From Ammonifex degensii KC4 (GTDB lineage: Bacteria; Bacillota; Desulfotomaculia; Desulfotomaculales; Ammonificaceae), in the NCBI RefSeq assembly GCF_000024605.1, contig NC_013385.1, positions 1,936,175 to 2,000,174 on the forward strand: a DNA stretch of 64,000 nucleotides. Reading direction: 5' to 3'. Of this stretch, positions 25,693 to 34,078 are shown piece after piece. Under the pieces are notes generated by a model. That model was not told where the DNA came from. It did no database searches and worked only from the letters and a program-made list of their open reading frames with translations. The translations under genes and the position numbers were made by a program. Every line of letters begins with the position of its first letter. Positions within the stretch are counted from its first letter, which is position 1.

Positions 25693-26816
25693 CCCGTGAG
25701 GCCGAGAGCCCGGCGGTAGTACTCGGTGGCTGCGGAAACTTCTCCTAATTCGGCCAAGATACTGGCCCGCAAGCTCCACAGGCGCCGGTCGCTCATCTTC
25801 CCGGCCAGTTGGTGGCACAAAGCCAGGGCTTCAGCATAACGCCCCAGGTCCACCAAGCAGGAAGCTAGGTTCAGAAGGTAAAGATGATTCTTGTCCTCAC
25901 CGGCCAACTCTGCCGCCTCCTGATATAGCTTCAGAGCCTCCTCCCTTCGGCCGCAGCTTTCCAAGGCAAAGGCCAGGTTGTTGAGCAGCACCGGATCGCG
26001 AGGATCCCGCTGCCGTAGATCCTCCAGAAGCTTCAAAGCCTCCTCTGCCTTTCCCGTCTTCAGGTAGCAGGCAGCCAGGTTGCTCCCTATCTCGATATCG
26101 CCGGAGGACAGGCGGTAGGCCTCGGCAAAGTGGGACTCGGCCTCCTGGTAGCGGTGCAGGTGATAAAGGCAAAAGCCCAGGTTGTTGTAAAGTTCCATCC
26201 CTCCAAATCCCAGCCGCCTAGCTTCTTCATAGTAGCGCAAAGCCTCCCCGTAGCGCCCCAGGCGACTTAAGGCCACAGCCGTATTGAAGCAGAGGGCCGC
26301 GTTCTTGCCTCCTAGAGCCCGCGCCTCCTGAAAGTTACGCAGGGCCTCCTCCACCGAACCCAATGCCAGCAGGCAAAGACCCCGGCTAGAAAGGAGCACC
26401 GCGCTGGCGCAACCTTGAGCCAAGGCCCGATCGAAAAAGGATAAAGCCCGCTTCACCTCCCCTTTGCGCCGCCAGTAATCTCCCACCGTAGCCAGGATCC
26501 AGGCGGCGTCCCGCCGGGGCAGATTACCGGCCAGAGTCCCGATCCTTTCCCCCGTCAGTTCCTCTTCTCCTAGCCGAGGCCAGGCCGCCAGGATGTGGCG
26601 GAGCGCCCGCTCCAGCCGCCCCAGTTGAAAGCAAAGCCGCCCCGCCCACAGATAAAGCCGGCGGTAGCGGGGAAAGCGCTCGAGTAACTTCTCCAGAAGC
26701 CACAGGGCCGTTCGCTTGGCCCCTACCGCTTCGCTTACCCTTGCTGCCAGCAAGAAGACGCCCTGATGGAGGCTGCGCGCCACCGCCGTCCAAGGGTTAC
26801 CCCAGAAATGTATCAT
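25689..26816 (-). CDS. TPR-repeat protein
   Basis: The 375-residue protein is built almost entirely of tetratricopeptide repeats, about eight, seen as spaced W/G/Y/A-P consensus units such as ALSFFDRALAQG, ALRYYEEARRLGFGGMELYNNLGFCLYHLHRYQEAESHFAEAYRLS and ALKLLEDLRQRDP. It has no signal peptide or enzymatic domain, so it is probably an intracellular scaffold. ATG 26816 follows AAAGGAGG with 8 bases spacing. A longer in-frame extension upstream lacks a ribosome site. Confidence 0.85.
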   Translation of the reverse strand: MIHFWGNPWTAVARSLHQGVFLLAARVSEAVGAKRTALWLLEKLLERFPRYRRLYLWAGRLCFQLGRLERALRHILAAWPRLGEEELTGERIGTLAGNLPRRDAAWILATVGDYWRRKGEVKRALSFFDRALAQGCASAVLLSSRGLCLLALGSVEEALRNFQEARALGGKNAALCFNTAVALSRLGRYGEALRYYEEARRLGFGGMELYNNLGFCLYHLHRYQEAESHFAEAYRLSSGDIEIGSNLAACYLKTGKAEEALKLLEDLRQRDPRDPVLLNNLAFALESCGRREEALKLYQEAAELAGEDKNHLYLLNLASCLVDLGRYAEALALCHQLAGKMSDRRLWSLRASILAELGEVSAATEYYRRALGLTG

Positions 26817-26877
26817 CGCCAGCTCCTCCTTTCTTGTCCATTGTTTACCATCAATAAATTTGGCGGTGACATCAGGC

Positions 26878-28095
26878 TTATCCTGCCAATTTGCGAGCAA
26901 AATATTGCGACAAAGATCCTCTCGGTCCTGCACCAAGGATCAAGTATGGGGACGTGTATTGAGCCAGGGTTTCGTTCACAGCGAGGCTTTCATTTTTGGG
27001 TGGGTAATCCCACGGGAGAGTAGAGAGTTTGTAGGCATCGAAGATGTGCGGAGCCAGGTGATCCAGGACTACCACCGGCATAGCCCCTATAGCCGGATGG
27101 TAGTGGGAAAGCGAGGTCGCTATTTCCATAGGAGTTTTCCCGTTCAGTTCCCGGCCCAGATGTGGACGCTGGTAGTTGTAGTAAAGGATCCACCTCTGGG
27201 CAGAGATAAGGAAATCCTTCTGGCTTCTGATACCTGCCAGGTAGGGGATGTAGAACTCTTCATCGTCGGTGCGGTGTGATCTTTCTACATAGCCGTTGGC
27301 TTCTTTTCTGCCTGCGGGTATGTTAAGCAGCTGGCAGTCAAGGCGAGAGAAGATAAGGGACATGAGTTTACGCTTTCTCGAGTTAGGAGGGCCACCGAAC
27401 TCCGAGCCATTATCGGTCTGGATAAGGATTGTTTGATTAAGGCCGAAGGTTTTAAGCCAGTTTGCCAGGAGCACAAGGAAAGCGATTCCGTTGGCGAAAG
27501 AGAGGGAGTAGGCGAAGGCTATGAACCGGACCCTTGTTCGGACATCGATAGCGGTGAACTGGTAACGGGGCAGGCGGTTTTTCAGAATAGAGGAGTAGGC
27601 TGCGGCTGGGAGGGTTGTCTTATCGGCTATGTGCTTTACATCGACCTGCCAGAAGGAGAAGGGGGCGAAGGCCTGCACATCGGTCCAGTATTTCCGGGAG
27701 CCCGTTTTGCTTTTACGTTTGCGACAGCGGATGTGGTGGCGTTTGAGGATATTTCGTATGGTGTAGGGGGAGAGCTTAATTTTAAGGCTTTGGTACAGGA
27801 GGGAGGCGAGGCGTTTAGGGCCCAGGTTAGTTTCCTGAGCGAGTTTTACGACTAGGGCTTCGAGTTCTTGAGGGGTACGGTTGGGCATTCTTTTTTTGGG
27901 GCCGCGAGGGAGGATACAACCGGACAAGTTTCCGCCGGATTCGTTTAGGCGTTTGCGCAGTTTATAGATCCAGCGGACGGAGCAGCCCATTATGCGGGCT
28001 ACCTCTTTAGGGCTACAGGTGGTGAGGAGGGAGGCCACGGTTTGGGCGATTGCCTGGGGGTTTCCGCTCCTCTTAAGTTGCTGGTATAATGTCAT
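26878..28095 (-). CDS. IS481-family DDE transposase (copy 3)
   Basis: The first 380 residues match the other copies. The frame runs out of the element without a stop and adds 25 residues from flanking DNA (TSPYLILGAGPRG at its beginning) before a stop at 26878. All catalytic residues are intact. Confidence 0.93.
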   Translation of the reverse strand: MTLYQQLKRSGNPQAIAQTVASLLTTCSPKEVARIMGCSVRWIYKLRKRLNESGGNLSGCILPRGPKKRMPNRTPQELEALVVKLAQETNLGPKRLASLLYQSLKIKLSPYTIRNILKRHHIRCRKRKSKTGSRKYWTDVQAFAPFSFWQVDVKHIADKTTLPAAAYSSILKNRLPRYQFTAIDVRTRVRFIAFAYSLSFANGIAFLVLLANWLKTFGLNQTILIQTDNGSEFGGPPNSRKRKLMSLIFSRLDCQLLNIPAGRKEANGYVERSHRTDDEEFYIPYLAGIRSQKDFLISAQRWILYYNYQRPHLGRELNGKTPMEIATSLSHYHPAIGAMPVVVLDHLAPHIFDAYKLSTLPWDYPPKNESLAVNETLAQYTSPYLILGAGPRGSLSQYFARKLAG

Positions 28096-28221
28096 CGGGT
28101 GGGGTTCCTCCTTTCTTTAAGGTACACTTGCCAGAAGTGTAGAAGGGAGGGGATCCCCACCCTCTTTAATACGCTCTTCAACTTCAAAAACCTCTGTGAA
28201 CGAAACTCTGGCCCTTCTACA
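26955..28221 (-). mobile_element. IS481-family insertion sequence, copy 3 (1267 bp)
   Basis: This copy is identical in ends and length to copy 2, with the 15-bp target duplication TCAAGTATGGGGACG (26940-26954 and 28222-28236). Four bases (TAGA) after the right duplication begins the TTGACA box of the cbiM promoter. The insertion is between the TPR gene and the cobalt transport operon and breaks no gene. Confidence 0.95.
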
Positions 28222-28240
28222 TCAAGTATGGGGACGTAGA

Positions 28241-28270
28241 TTGACAAGAAGGTGCAGGTGGGACTATAAT
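28241..28270 (+). promoter_or_regulatory. cbiM operon promoter
   Basis: TTGACA (28241-28246) and TATAAT (28265-28270), both perfect consensus, are 18 bases apart. Transcription should begin near 28277, about 150 bases before cbiM. IS copy 3 abuts its upstream side. Confidence 0.9.
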
Positions 28271-28290
28271 TTTTTCACTTCCCGGAATAA

Positions 28291-28353
28291 GCTGGCTGGA
28301 GCCAGCGGAAGATGGCCACGGAGGCCACAAAGGTGGCTCGCCGTGGCTTTTTT
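28291..28353 (+). promoter_or_regulatory. cbiM leader with hairpin and intrinsic terminator (attenuator)
   Basis: The leader RNA folds into GCTGGCTGGAGCCAGC (28291-28306) and then a strong terminator, GCCACGG/CCGTGGC with an inner GCCAC/GTGGC stem, followed by six T residues (28348-28353). A terminator between the promoter and cbiM implies conditional readthrough. The leader to the terminator is only about 75 bases, too short for a cobalamin riboswitch. A Ni/Co-sensing element would suit the operon, but I cannot match a known consensus. Confidence 0.65.
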
Positions 28354-28428
28354 GTCAAGAGGGGGTGATAGGAGAGGAAGGTCCGAAGAAGCGGCAGATT
28401 TTCAAATATCTTCAAGGAGGGGAAGGTT

Positions 28429-29109
28429 ATGCACATCCCGGACGGTTATCTCAGTCCTTCTACCTGTGCGGTCTTTTATGCGGCTATGATACCTATCTGG
28501 GCCGTAGCGGTCAAGAAAACCAAGGAGACCCTAAAGGCCAAGCAGGTCCCTCTGCTGGCCCTGGCGGCCGCCTTTAGCTTCGTCATCATGATGTTCAACG
28601 TGCCCGTCCCCGACGGCACCACCGCTCACGCGGTGGGAGGGACGCTGGCCGCTATTGTCCTTGGCCCCTGGGCCGCCTGCATCGCCGTTTCCATCGCCCT
28701 CATCATCCAGGCTTTAGTTTTCGGCGACGGCGGAGTCTGGGCCATAGGAGCCAACTGCTTCAACCTGGCCTTCGTCCTGCCCTTTTTGGGCTATGCCGTA
28801 TACCGGGCTTTAAGCGCCGGCGGCAAGCGCCGGGTATTAGCCAGCATGGTGGGGAGCTACGTGGGGATTAACGCCGCCGCCTTCTGCACCGCGGTAGAGT
28901 TCGGCATTCAGCCGCTTTTATTCAAGTCCCCCACCGGTGCGCCCCTTTACTGCCCCTACGACCTCAGCAAGTCCATACCGGCCATGATGTTCGCCCACCT
29001 GACCGTAGCCGGAATAGTGGAAGCCATCATCACCGGCCTGGTGGTCTACTACCTGCAGAAAGCCCACCAAGAAGAGCTTTTCTTCGATGCCGCCCTGGAA
29101 AGGAGGTAG
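28429..29109 (+). CDS. cbiM: cobalt ECF transporter S-component CbiM
   Basis: CbiM binds Co2+ (or Ni2+) and delivers it through the ECF transporter. The 226-residue protein starts MHIPDGYLSP; its N-terminal Met-x-His supplies the metal ligands in this family, so the start is certain, and AGGAGGGG precedes it. Several membrane spans follow, with the conserved FNVPVPDGTTAHAVGG segment containing the other His ligand. It is followed by the CbiN/PDGLE-like gene and cbiQ. Confidence 0.96.
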   Translation: MHIPDGYLSPSTCAVFYAAMIPIWAVAVKKTKETLKAKQVPLLALAAAFSFVIMMFNVPVPDGTTAHAVGGTLAAIVLGPWAACIAVSIALIIQALVFGDGGVWAIGANCFNLAFVLPFLGYAVYRALSAGGKRRVLASMVGSYVGINAAAFCTAVEFGIQPLLFKSPTGAPLYCPYDLSKSIPAMMFAHLTVAGIVEAIITGLVVYYLQKAHQEELFFDAALERR

Positions 29110-29115
29110 GCAGGT

Positions 29116-29433
29116 ATGCCGGTGTACCGCAAGCTGTGGTTCTGGATAGTAGCACTCATCATCCTTTCTCCTCTGGGGCTTCTGGCCCAAGGGACTGCCT
29201 GGGGAGAGTGGGGCAGCGACGAACTCAAGGAAATGCTGAACATGGTACCAGAAGGGTTGGCCAAACTAGAAGAGACGTGGCACGCCCTGTTACCCGACTA
29301 CAGCCTTCCAGGATTTGACAAAACCTTCGCCCAGCAAGCTGTAGGCTACATCGCGGCCGCCGTAGTGGGAGTGGCGCTGATAGTGCTGGTAACCTACCTC
29401 CTGGGCCGTCTCCTGGCCCGATCGGAGAAATGA
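29116..29433 (+). CDS. small two-TM protein, CbiN/PDGLE-type subunit
   Basis: The 105-residue protein has an N-terminal membrane span (LWFWIVALIILSPLGLLAQG), an extracytoplasmic segment with TAWGEWGSDELKEMLNMVPEGL resembling PDGLE-domain proteins, and a C-terminal span (AAAVVGVALIVLVTYLLG). In cobalt and nickel ECF systems such small proteins replace or extend CbiN and stimulate uptake by CbiM. It lies between cbiM and cbiQ and overlaps cbiQ by 4 bases (ATGA). Confidence 0.8.
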   Translation: MPVYRKLWFWIVALIILSPLGLLAQGTAWGEWGSDELKEMLNMVPEGLAKLEETWHALLPDYSLPGFDKTFAQQAVGYIAAAVVGVALIVLVTYLLGRLLARSEK

Positions 29434-30323
29434 GCACGAAGCCTGTGCCCCGGTGCCGGGGCACAGGCTTTATTGAAAAAAACCTCCAGGAACTCCACCG
29501 CATCTTCGCCGATGAACTTTTCGCCACCACCATGGCCCGGCGGCCGGGGCTTTACCAGTCCCTCGACCCCCGCACCAAAGTGGTGGCCACGGTGGCCTTC
29601 ATAGGGGTCGTGGGGCTAGTCCACCACCTCACCACCCTGGTGCTATTGAACCTCCTCGCACTGGCGGTGGCCCTTCTCTCGCGCCTCCCGCTCAAGCTCT
29701 ACTTGGCCAGGGTATGGCTCTTCATTCCTCTCTTCACCGGCGCAATGACCTTCCCTGCCATCTTCAACTGGATAACCCCGGGAGAGCCTATCTGCACCCT
29801 TATACCGGAAGTGAGCTTCCGCCTGGGAAGTTACCACTTCCAGGCGCCGCTTGCCATCACCGTCCAGGGGTTGCAGGGGGCAGCCACCATCGTGCTGCGG
29901 GCCGCCGATTCCGTCTCCTGGGTGATCCTCCTCACTCTCACCACCCCCTGGCCCCAGTTGCTCAAGGCGCTCCGCGTTTTCCGGGTGCCCCAGCTCTTCG
30001 TCCTCATCCTGGAGATGACCCTGCGCTACATCTTCCTGCTGCTTCAGCTTTCGGTGGAAACTTTCGAAGCTTACCGATTCCGCCTAGTGGGGCCGCCACC
30101 GGCTAGGGAGAAAAGGCGCTTTATAGCCTCTCTGATCGGGAATGTGCTGGTGCGAACCCAGGCCTTAAGCGAGGAAGTTTACCAGGCCATGCAAGCCCGG
30201 GGCTACACCGGCGAGCCCCGCGTCTTGATACCTTACCGCTTCGGCCGCGCCGATTTAGTCTTCGGCCTGGCCTTACTTATCCTGTTGGCCGCCCTGCTCT
30301 ACTTAGACCGGCGCTTACTTTAA
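29430..30323 (+). CDS. cbiQ: cobalt ECF transporter T-component CbiQ
   Basis: CbiQ is the membrane T-subunit coupling the ATPase to CbiM. The 297-residue protein has LDPRTKVVATVAFIGVVG near the start, several membrane spans and the C-terminal coupling motifs AYRFRLVG and AMQARGYTGEPR, the two Ala-Arg-Gly-type helices that contact the ATPase. Start at the ATGA overlap is supported by coupling; a perfect hairpin lies over codons 4-14. No cbiO gene follows: the next gene is on the other strand and overlaps the cbiQ 3' end by 9 bases. Confidence 0.94.
   Translation: MSTKPVPRCRGTGFIEKNLQELHRIFADELFATTMARRPGLYQSLDPRTKVVATVAFIGVVGLVHHLTTLVLLNLLALAVALLSRLPLKLYLARVWLFIPLFTGAMTFPAIFNWITPGEPICTLIPEVSFRLGSYHFQAPLAITVQGLQGAATIVLRAADSVSWVILLTLTTPWPQLLKALRVFRVPQLFVLILEMTLRYIFLLLQLSVETFEAYRFRLVGPPPAREKRRFIASLIGNVLVRTQALSEEVYQAMQARGYTGEPRVLIPYRFGRADLVFGLALLILLAALLYLDRRLL
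29439..29470 (+). promoter_or_regulatory. 15-bp perfect hairpin inside the start of cbiQ
   Basis: AAGCCTGTGCCCCGG (29439-29453) and its reverse complement (29456-29470) form a nearly loop-free GC-rich stem only 9 bases after the cbiQ start. It resembles an intrinsic terminator without a T-run (TATTGAAAAAAA follows). It could limit cbiQ translation or transcription relative to cbiM. Confidence 0.7.
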
Positions 30324-31376
30324 ATCGAGGTAGCGCACTACCAGGTCTCCTACCTCGCTGGTGGTGTAGCCCATGCGCCCCGCCGCCAGGCTCTTGAGGT
30401 GCTTGGAGCAGACCTCCTGCACTGCCCGCTCTATCCGGGCTGCCGCCCTTTCCTCCCCTAGATGCTCCAGCAGCATAGCCAAAGCCAGGATGGCTGCCAG
30501 CGGGTTTATCTGGTTCTTGCCGGCGTACTTAGGGGCCGAGCCGCCGATAGGCTCGAACATGGACACCCCTTGGGGGTTGATGTTGGCGCCGGCGGCAATA
30601 CCCAATCCTCCTTGGATTATGGCGCCTAGGTCGGTTATGATGTCGCCGAACATATTATCGGTGACGATGACGTCGAACCACTCAGGATTTTTCACCATCC
30701 ACATACAGATGGCATCCACGTGGGCGTAATCCCGGGTAATGTCCGGATACTCCTCCCCTACGGCGTGGAAGACCCGCTCCCAGAGGTCGAAAGCGTAGGT
30801 CAGGACGTTGGTTTTGCCGCAAAGAGTGACCTTCTTTTTCTTGTTGCGCTTGCGGCAGTACTCGAAAGCGTAGCGAACGCAGCGCTCCACGCCTTTGTAG
30901 GTGTTGATGGAGATCTGGAGAGCCACCTCATCTTTAGTGCCGCGCCGCAGGAAGCCCCCGGCTCCGCAGTAAAGCCCCTCTGTGTTCTCCCGCACCACCA
31001 CGAAGTCGATGTCCTCCGGACCTTTATCTTTAAGCGGGGTCTCCACCCCGGGATAAAGTTTCACCGGACGGAGGTTGATGTACTGGTCGAGTTCAAAGCG
31101 CAGCCGTAGAAGAATCCCTTTTTCCAAAATGCCCGGCTTAACATCCGGATGGCCGATAGCCCCTAGGTAGATAGCGTGAAACTGTTTGAGTTCCTCAATA
31201 GCGCTGTCCGGTAGGGTCTCCCCCGTGCGCAGGTAGCGCTCCCCGCCAAAGTCATAGACCACCGTTTCGTACTTGAAGCCCTCGAGTTGCGCCACCGCTT
31301 CCAGCACTTTAAGCCCTTCCCGGACCTGTTCCGGCCCCGTGCCATCCCCTGGAATCACCGCAATCCTGTAGGTCAA
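30315..31376 (-). CDS. isocitrate/isopropylmalate dehydrogenase-family enzyme
   Basis: These enzymes oxidise and decarboxylate (D)-2-hydroxy acids with NAD(P). The 353-residue protein has the opening [13 protein letters not shown], the substrate loop [15 protein letters not shown], catalytic Lys/Asp region ([32 protein letters not shown]) and [14 protein letters not shown] for cofactor binding. The RENTEGLY motif fits homoisocitrate, tartrate or D-malate dehydrogenases as well as LeuB variants, and no leucine genes are adjacent, so the exact substrate is open. The TTG start follows GGAGG. Confidence 0.85.
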   Translation of the reverse strand: MTYRIAVIPGDGTGPEQVREGLKVLEAVAQLEGFKYETVVYDFGGERYLRTGETLPDSAIEELKQFHAIYLGAIGHPDVKPGILEKGILLRLRFELDQYINLRPVKLYPGVETPLKDKGPEDIDFVVVRENTEGLYCGAGGFLRRGTKDEVALQISINTYKGVERCVRYAFEYCRKRNKKKKVTLCGKTNVLTYAFDLWERVFHAVGEEYPDITRDYAHVDAICMWMVKNPEWFDVIVTDNMFGDIITDLGAIIQGGLGIAAGANINPQGVSMFEPIGGSAPKYAGKNQINPLAAILALAMLLEHLGEERAAARIERAVQEVCSKHLKSLAAGRMGYTTSEVGDLVVRYLDLK

Positions 31377-31470
31377 ACCTCTCTACCTCCAATGTGCCGG
31401 AATTTGGCCGAAATTTTATCTTCTCCCTCACCCCTTGTCAACTCATTCTCGCCCTCGGCTCTTCTGGGGT

Positions 31471-31497
31471 TAAGTTTTCTTTCTTTGGAGACGATAA
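31471..31497 (+). promoter_or_regulatory. sigma-D (flagellar) type promoter of the chemoreceptor
   Basis: TAAG (31471-31474), 15 bases, and GACGATAA (31490-31497) match the sigma-28/sigma-D consensus TAAA-N15-GCCGATAA at 10 of 12 positions with exact spacing, 35 bases before the chemoreceptor start. This ties the receptor to the motility regulon. Confidence 0.75.
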
Positions 31498-31531
31498 ATT
31501 CTCGAAAGGAAACTTTTGGGGAGGGAAAGTT

Positions 31532-33151
31532 ATGGCACAACCAGAGCAGAAGCAAAAAAGAGAGCGCTTTTTCAGCGTGCGGCTCAAACTTTTCGGCAGT
31601 TTTGCCTTGGTGCTCATTCTCCTAGCGGGCACCATCGCCGCCGGCCTCTGGGGACTGAACAAGGTGAGGACTCAATACGATACGGTCATAGACCGCGAGC
31701 ATACCTGGGTTTACCAGAGCCAGCAGGGGACGATCTTGATGCTCTTAAGTAACCTGGACCTGCGCGAGTATCTGGCCCAAGGCAACCCGGCCTCCTGGAC
31801 CGCCTGTAAGGAGAAGATAACACAAGCCAGGAATCTCCTCCAGAGAGTAAGTGACGCCAGCCAGGACCCCCAGTTAGATGAACTGGTAGGGCAAATCCAG
31901 CAAAAACTCTCCCTTTACGAGAGGACCATCGAAAGGGTAAAGGAGCTTCAGGATAAGGGGCAGAAGGAGGCCGCCACCCAGCTTAACCGCACAGAGGCAA
32001 ACCCTATCCTCAAAGAGGCCGCCAGAATAGCTCAAGATATGCAGGACTACCTGCATAAAAGGGCAAACGGCAAAATAGAAGAGGCGCGCCGGTATGAAGC
32101 GCATACCGCCCAGATGGCCCTCTGGGGAGGCCTGCTGGCCGTTTTAGTAGGTATGGGCCTGGCCTACCTCATCGGCCTGCAGCTCGCCAAACCTATAAAA
32201 GAGCTGGAAGCGGCAGCCATGCGCATAGCCGAAGGGGACCTCATGGTGAAGCTCCCGCGGATAAAGAGTCGTGACGAACTGGGGAACCTTATCCGGGCCA
32301 TCGCCTTCATGCTGGGGAGCCTCCGCCGCCTGGCGGCAGAGCTTAACGCCAGCGCCCGCCAGCTAGCCGAGGAAGCCAAGAACATAAGCCAGGGGGCGGA
32401 GCAGGCGGCCAACGCCGCCACCACCAGCGCTACCAGTGCCACCCAGATAGCCGCTGCCATCGAGCAGGTCTCCGCCAGCGCTCAGAACCTGGCTAGCACC
32501 GCTCAGGACATGGCCCGCCACGCCCAGGAAGGACAGGTGGAGCTCGACCGCATGGTGAAACAAATGAACACCATCCAGGAGGTAACCCGCAACGCCACCC
32601 AGGCCATGCACAAGCTGAACCAGGGAGCAGGGGAGATAAACCGCATCGTGGAGGTCATCACCTCCATCGCCGATCAGACCAACCTCCTGGCCCTCAATGC
32701 CGCCATCGAGGCCGCCCGGGCTGGAGAGCAGGGCCGGGGCTTCGCGGTGGTGGCGGGCGAGGTGCGCAAACTGGCCGAACAGTCGGCCAACGCCGCCAAG
32801 GATATCTTGAAGCTCATCGAGGCCATCCAGGAAGAGACCCGCAAGACCACCTCCCTCATGGACCGCAACCAGCAGGTGGTCCAGGAAGGAACCAACATAA
32901 TGCAGGGGGTGGCCCAGCGCTTCCGGGAAATCCTGCAGGCGGTGAACGAGTTTACCGCCCAGACGGAGGAGATCGCCCGGGCCGCCCAGGAGGTGGCAGG
33001 GAACGCCACCAACGTGGCGGCGGCCGCCCAGGAGCAGACGGCCACCAGCGAAGAGACCGCCTCGGCCACCCAGCACCTGACCCAGCTGGCAGAAAAGCTC
33101 AAGGCGGTGGTGGGGAAATTCAAGTACCAGACGGCGACCAAAACCTCGTGA
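31532..33151 (+). CDS. methyl-accepting chemotaxis protein
   Basis: The 539-residue receptor has an N-terminal membrane span ([23 protein letters not shown]), a roughly 150-residue helical extracytoplasmic sensor of the four-helix-bundle type, a second span ([21 protein letters not shown]), a HAMP domain and a cytoplasmic signalling hairpin whose tip reads [29 protein letters not shown]. It sends signals to CheA. ATG 31532 follows GGGAGGG; no CheR/CheB-docking pentapeptide is at the C-terminus. It is monocistronic between a sigma-D promoter and a terminator. Confidence 0.95.
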   Translation: MAQPEQKQKRERFFSVRLKLFGSFALVLILLAGTIAAGLWGLNKVRTQYDTVIDREHTWVYQSQQGTILMLLSNLDLREYLAQGNPASWTACKEKITQARNLLQRVSDASQDPQLDELVGQIQQKLSLYERTIERVKELQDKGQKEAATQLNRTEANPILKEAARIAQDMQDYLHKRANGKIEEARRYEAHTAQMALWGGLLAVLVGMGLAYLIGLQLAKPIKELEAAAMRIAEGDLMVKLPRIKSRDELGNLIRAIAFMLGSLRRLAAELNASARQLAEEAKNISQGAEQAANAATTSATSATQIAAAIEQVSASAQNLASTAQDMARHAQEGQVELDRMVKQMNTIQEVTRNATQAMHKLNQGAGEINRIVEVITSIADQTNLLALNAAIEAARAGEQGRGFAVVAGEVRKLAEQSANAAKDILKLIEAIQEETRKTTSLMDRNQQVVQEGTNIMQGVAQRFREILQAVNEFTAQTEEIARAAQEVAGNATNVAAAAQEQTATSEETASATQHLTQLAEKLKAVVGKFKYQTATKTS

Positions 33152-33154
33152 AAC

Positions 33155-33178
33155 AAGGCCGGGCAAAAGCCCGGCCTT
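33155..33178 (+). terminator. terminator after chemoreceptor gene
   Basis: AAGGCCGGGC and GCCCGGCCTT form a 10-bp stem with an AAAA loop directly after the stop codon, followed by TACTGTTT. Confidence 0.8.
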
Positions 33179-33232
33179 TACTGTTTGCACCCGCCCCCTT
33201 CAGGTAAAATTTTGTTTGGGGGGTGAAAAAAA

Positions 33233-34078
33233 ATGAAGATCGTTCGGCTTAAAGAGATGCGGGACCGGATACCCAAGCTTTTCGGCATCCCTTCCGGCGT
33301 ACCTGGACTTGACGATCTCTTCTTTACGGTAACCTTCGAGGAGGAGGGGTACCGCCGCGTCTCCCTCAAGGGCATCCCCTCGGCAGCGGTTGTTCACCTC
33401 ACTGGGGTGCCGGACACCGGCAAGTCACTCATGGCCGAGCAGTTTGCCCTGACCCAGGCAGCACGGGGATTCGCCACCCTCTACGTGACGGTAGAGGTTC
33501 CCGCCCACTTCCTGGCCCAGGGGTTGAAGCTGCGGGCACGCGCCATGAACCTGAGCTGGGAGACCATAGAGGAAGGGCTTTACCTTCTCGATCTGGCCCG
33601 CATGCCGGAAGAGAAGGAGAACATCGGGGAACTCTGCGAGTCTTTGGCTAGGATTATTCGGGAAGAGGAGATTAAGGCCTGCGTGATCGACTCGGTGACC
33701 GGGCTTTACGAGGGCAGAGAAACAGCGGCCCGCACCACCGTCCGCCGCCTCTACGAGGTGATGAAGGACCACTACCAGACAGCCATCTTCGTCTCGCAGA
33801 AACGCAGCAGCCACGAGGAGATGTCGGCAGAAGCTGCTGGCGGCTACGGCGTTTCCCATATCCTGGATTGCACCATTGTGCTGGCCAAGATGGTGGTTAG
33901 CCGCAGCACCGCTTCTCTTTACGGCAAGGCGCCGGGCGAGTTAGTGCGTACCTTGCGGATAGACGGTTGCCGCCTTTGCGGCCACGATACCCGTGTACAC
34001 CTTTTGGAGATAGACGACGCAGGCATCGTGAGGGTAGGACCACCTCTTAGCGAGCTGGCAGCCGAAACGCGCCTCTAA
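33233..34078 (+). CDS. KaiC-like RecA-fold ATPase
   Basis: The 281-residue protein has one RecA/KaiC domain: GIPSGVPGLDDLF at the start, Walker A GVPDTGKS (58-65), the EVPAHFLAQ region and Walker B-like ACVIDSVTGLYEG. Unlike KaiC it is a single domain without a phosphorylation loop, and it has two C-terminal cysteines in DGCRLCGHDTRVH. GGGGGGTG precedes the ATG. Single-domain KaiC-like proteins often act as signalling or recombination-related ATPases; its place after a chemoreceptor may be incidental because a terminator separates them. Confidence 0.8.
   Translation: MKIVRLKEMRDRIPKLFGIPSGVPGLDDLFFTVTFEEEGYRRVSLKGIPSAAVVHLTGVPDTGKSLMAEQFALTQAARGFATLYVTVEVPAHFLAQGLKLRARAMNLSWETIEEGLYLLDLARMPEEKENIGELCESLARIIREEEIKACVIDSVTGLYEGRETAARTTVRRLYEVMKDHYQTAIFVSQKRSSHEEMSAEAAGGYGVSHILDCTIVLAKMVVSRSTASLYGKAPGELVRTLRIDGCRLCGHDTRVHLLEIDDAGIVRVGPPLSELAAETRL

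Noticed and set aside
28277-28428. Cobalamin riboswitch before cbiM
   Set aside because: The leader to the terminator is only about 75 bases and lacks a recognisable B12-box, so I list it as an unclassified attenuator.
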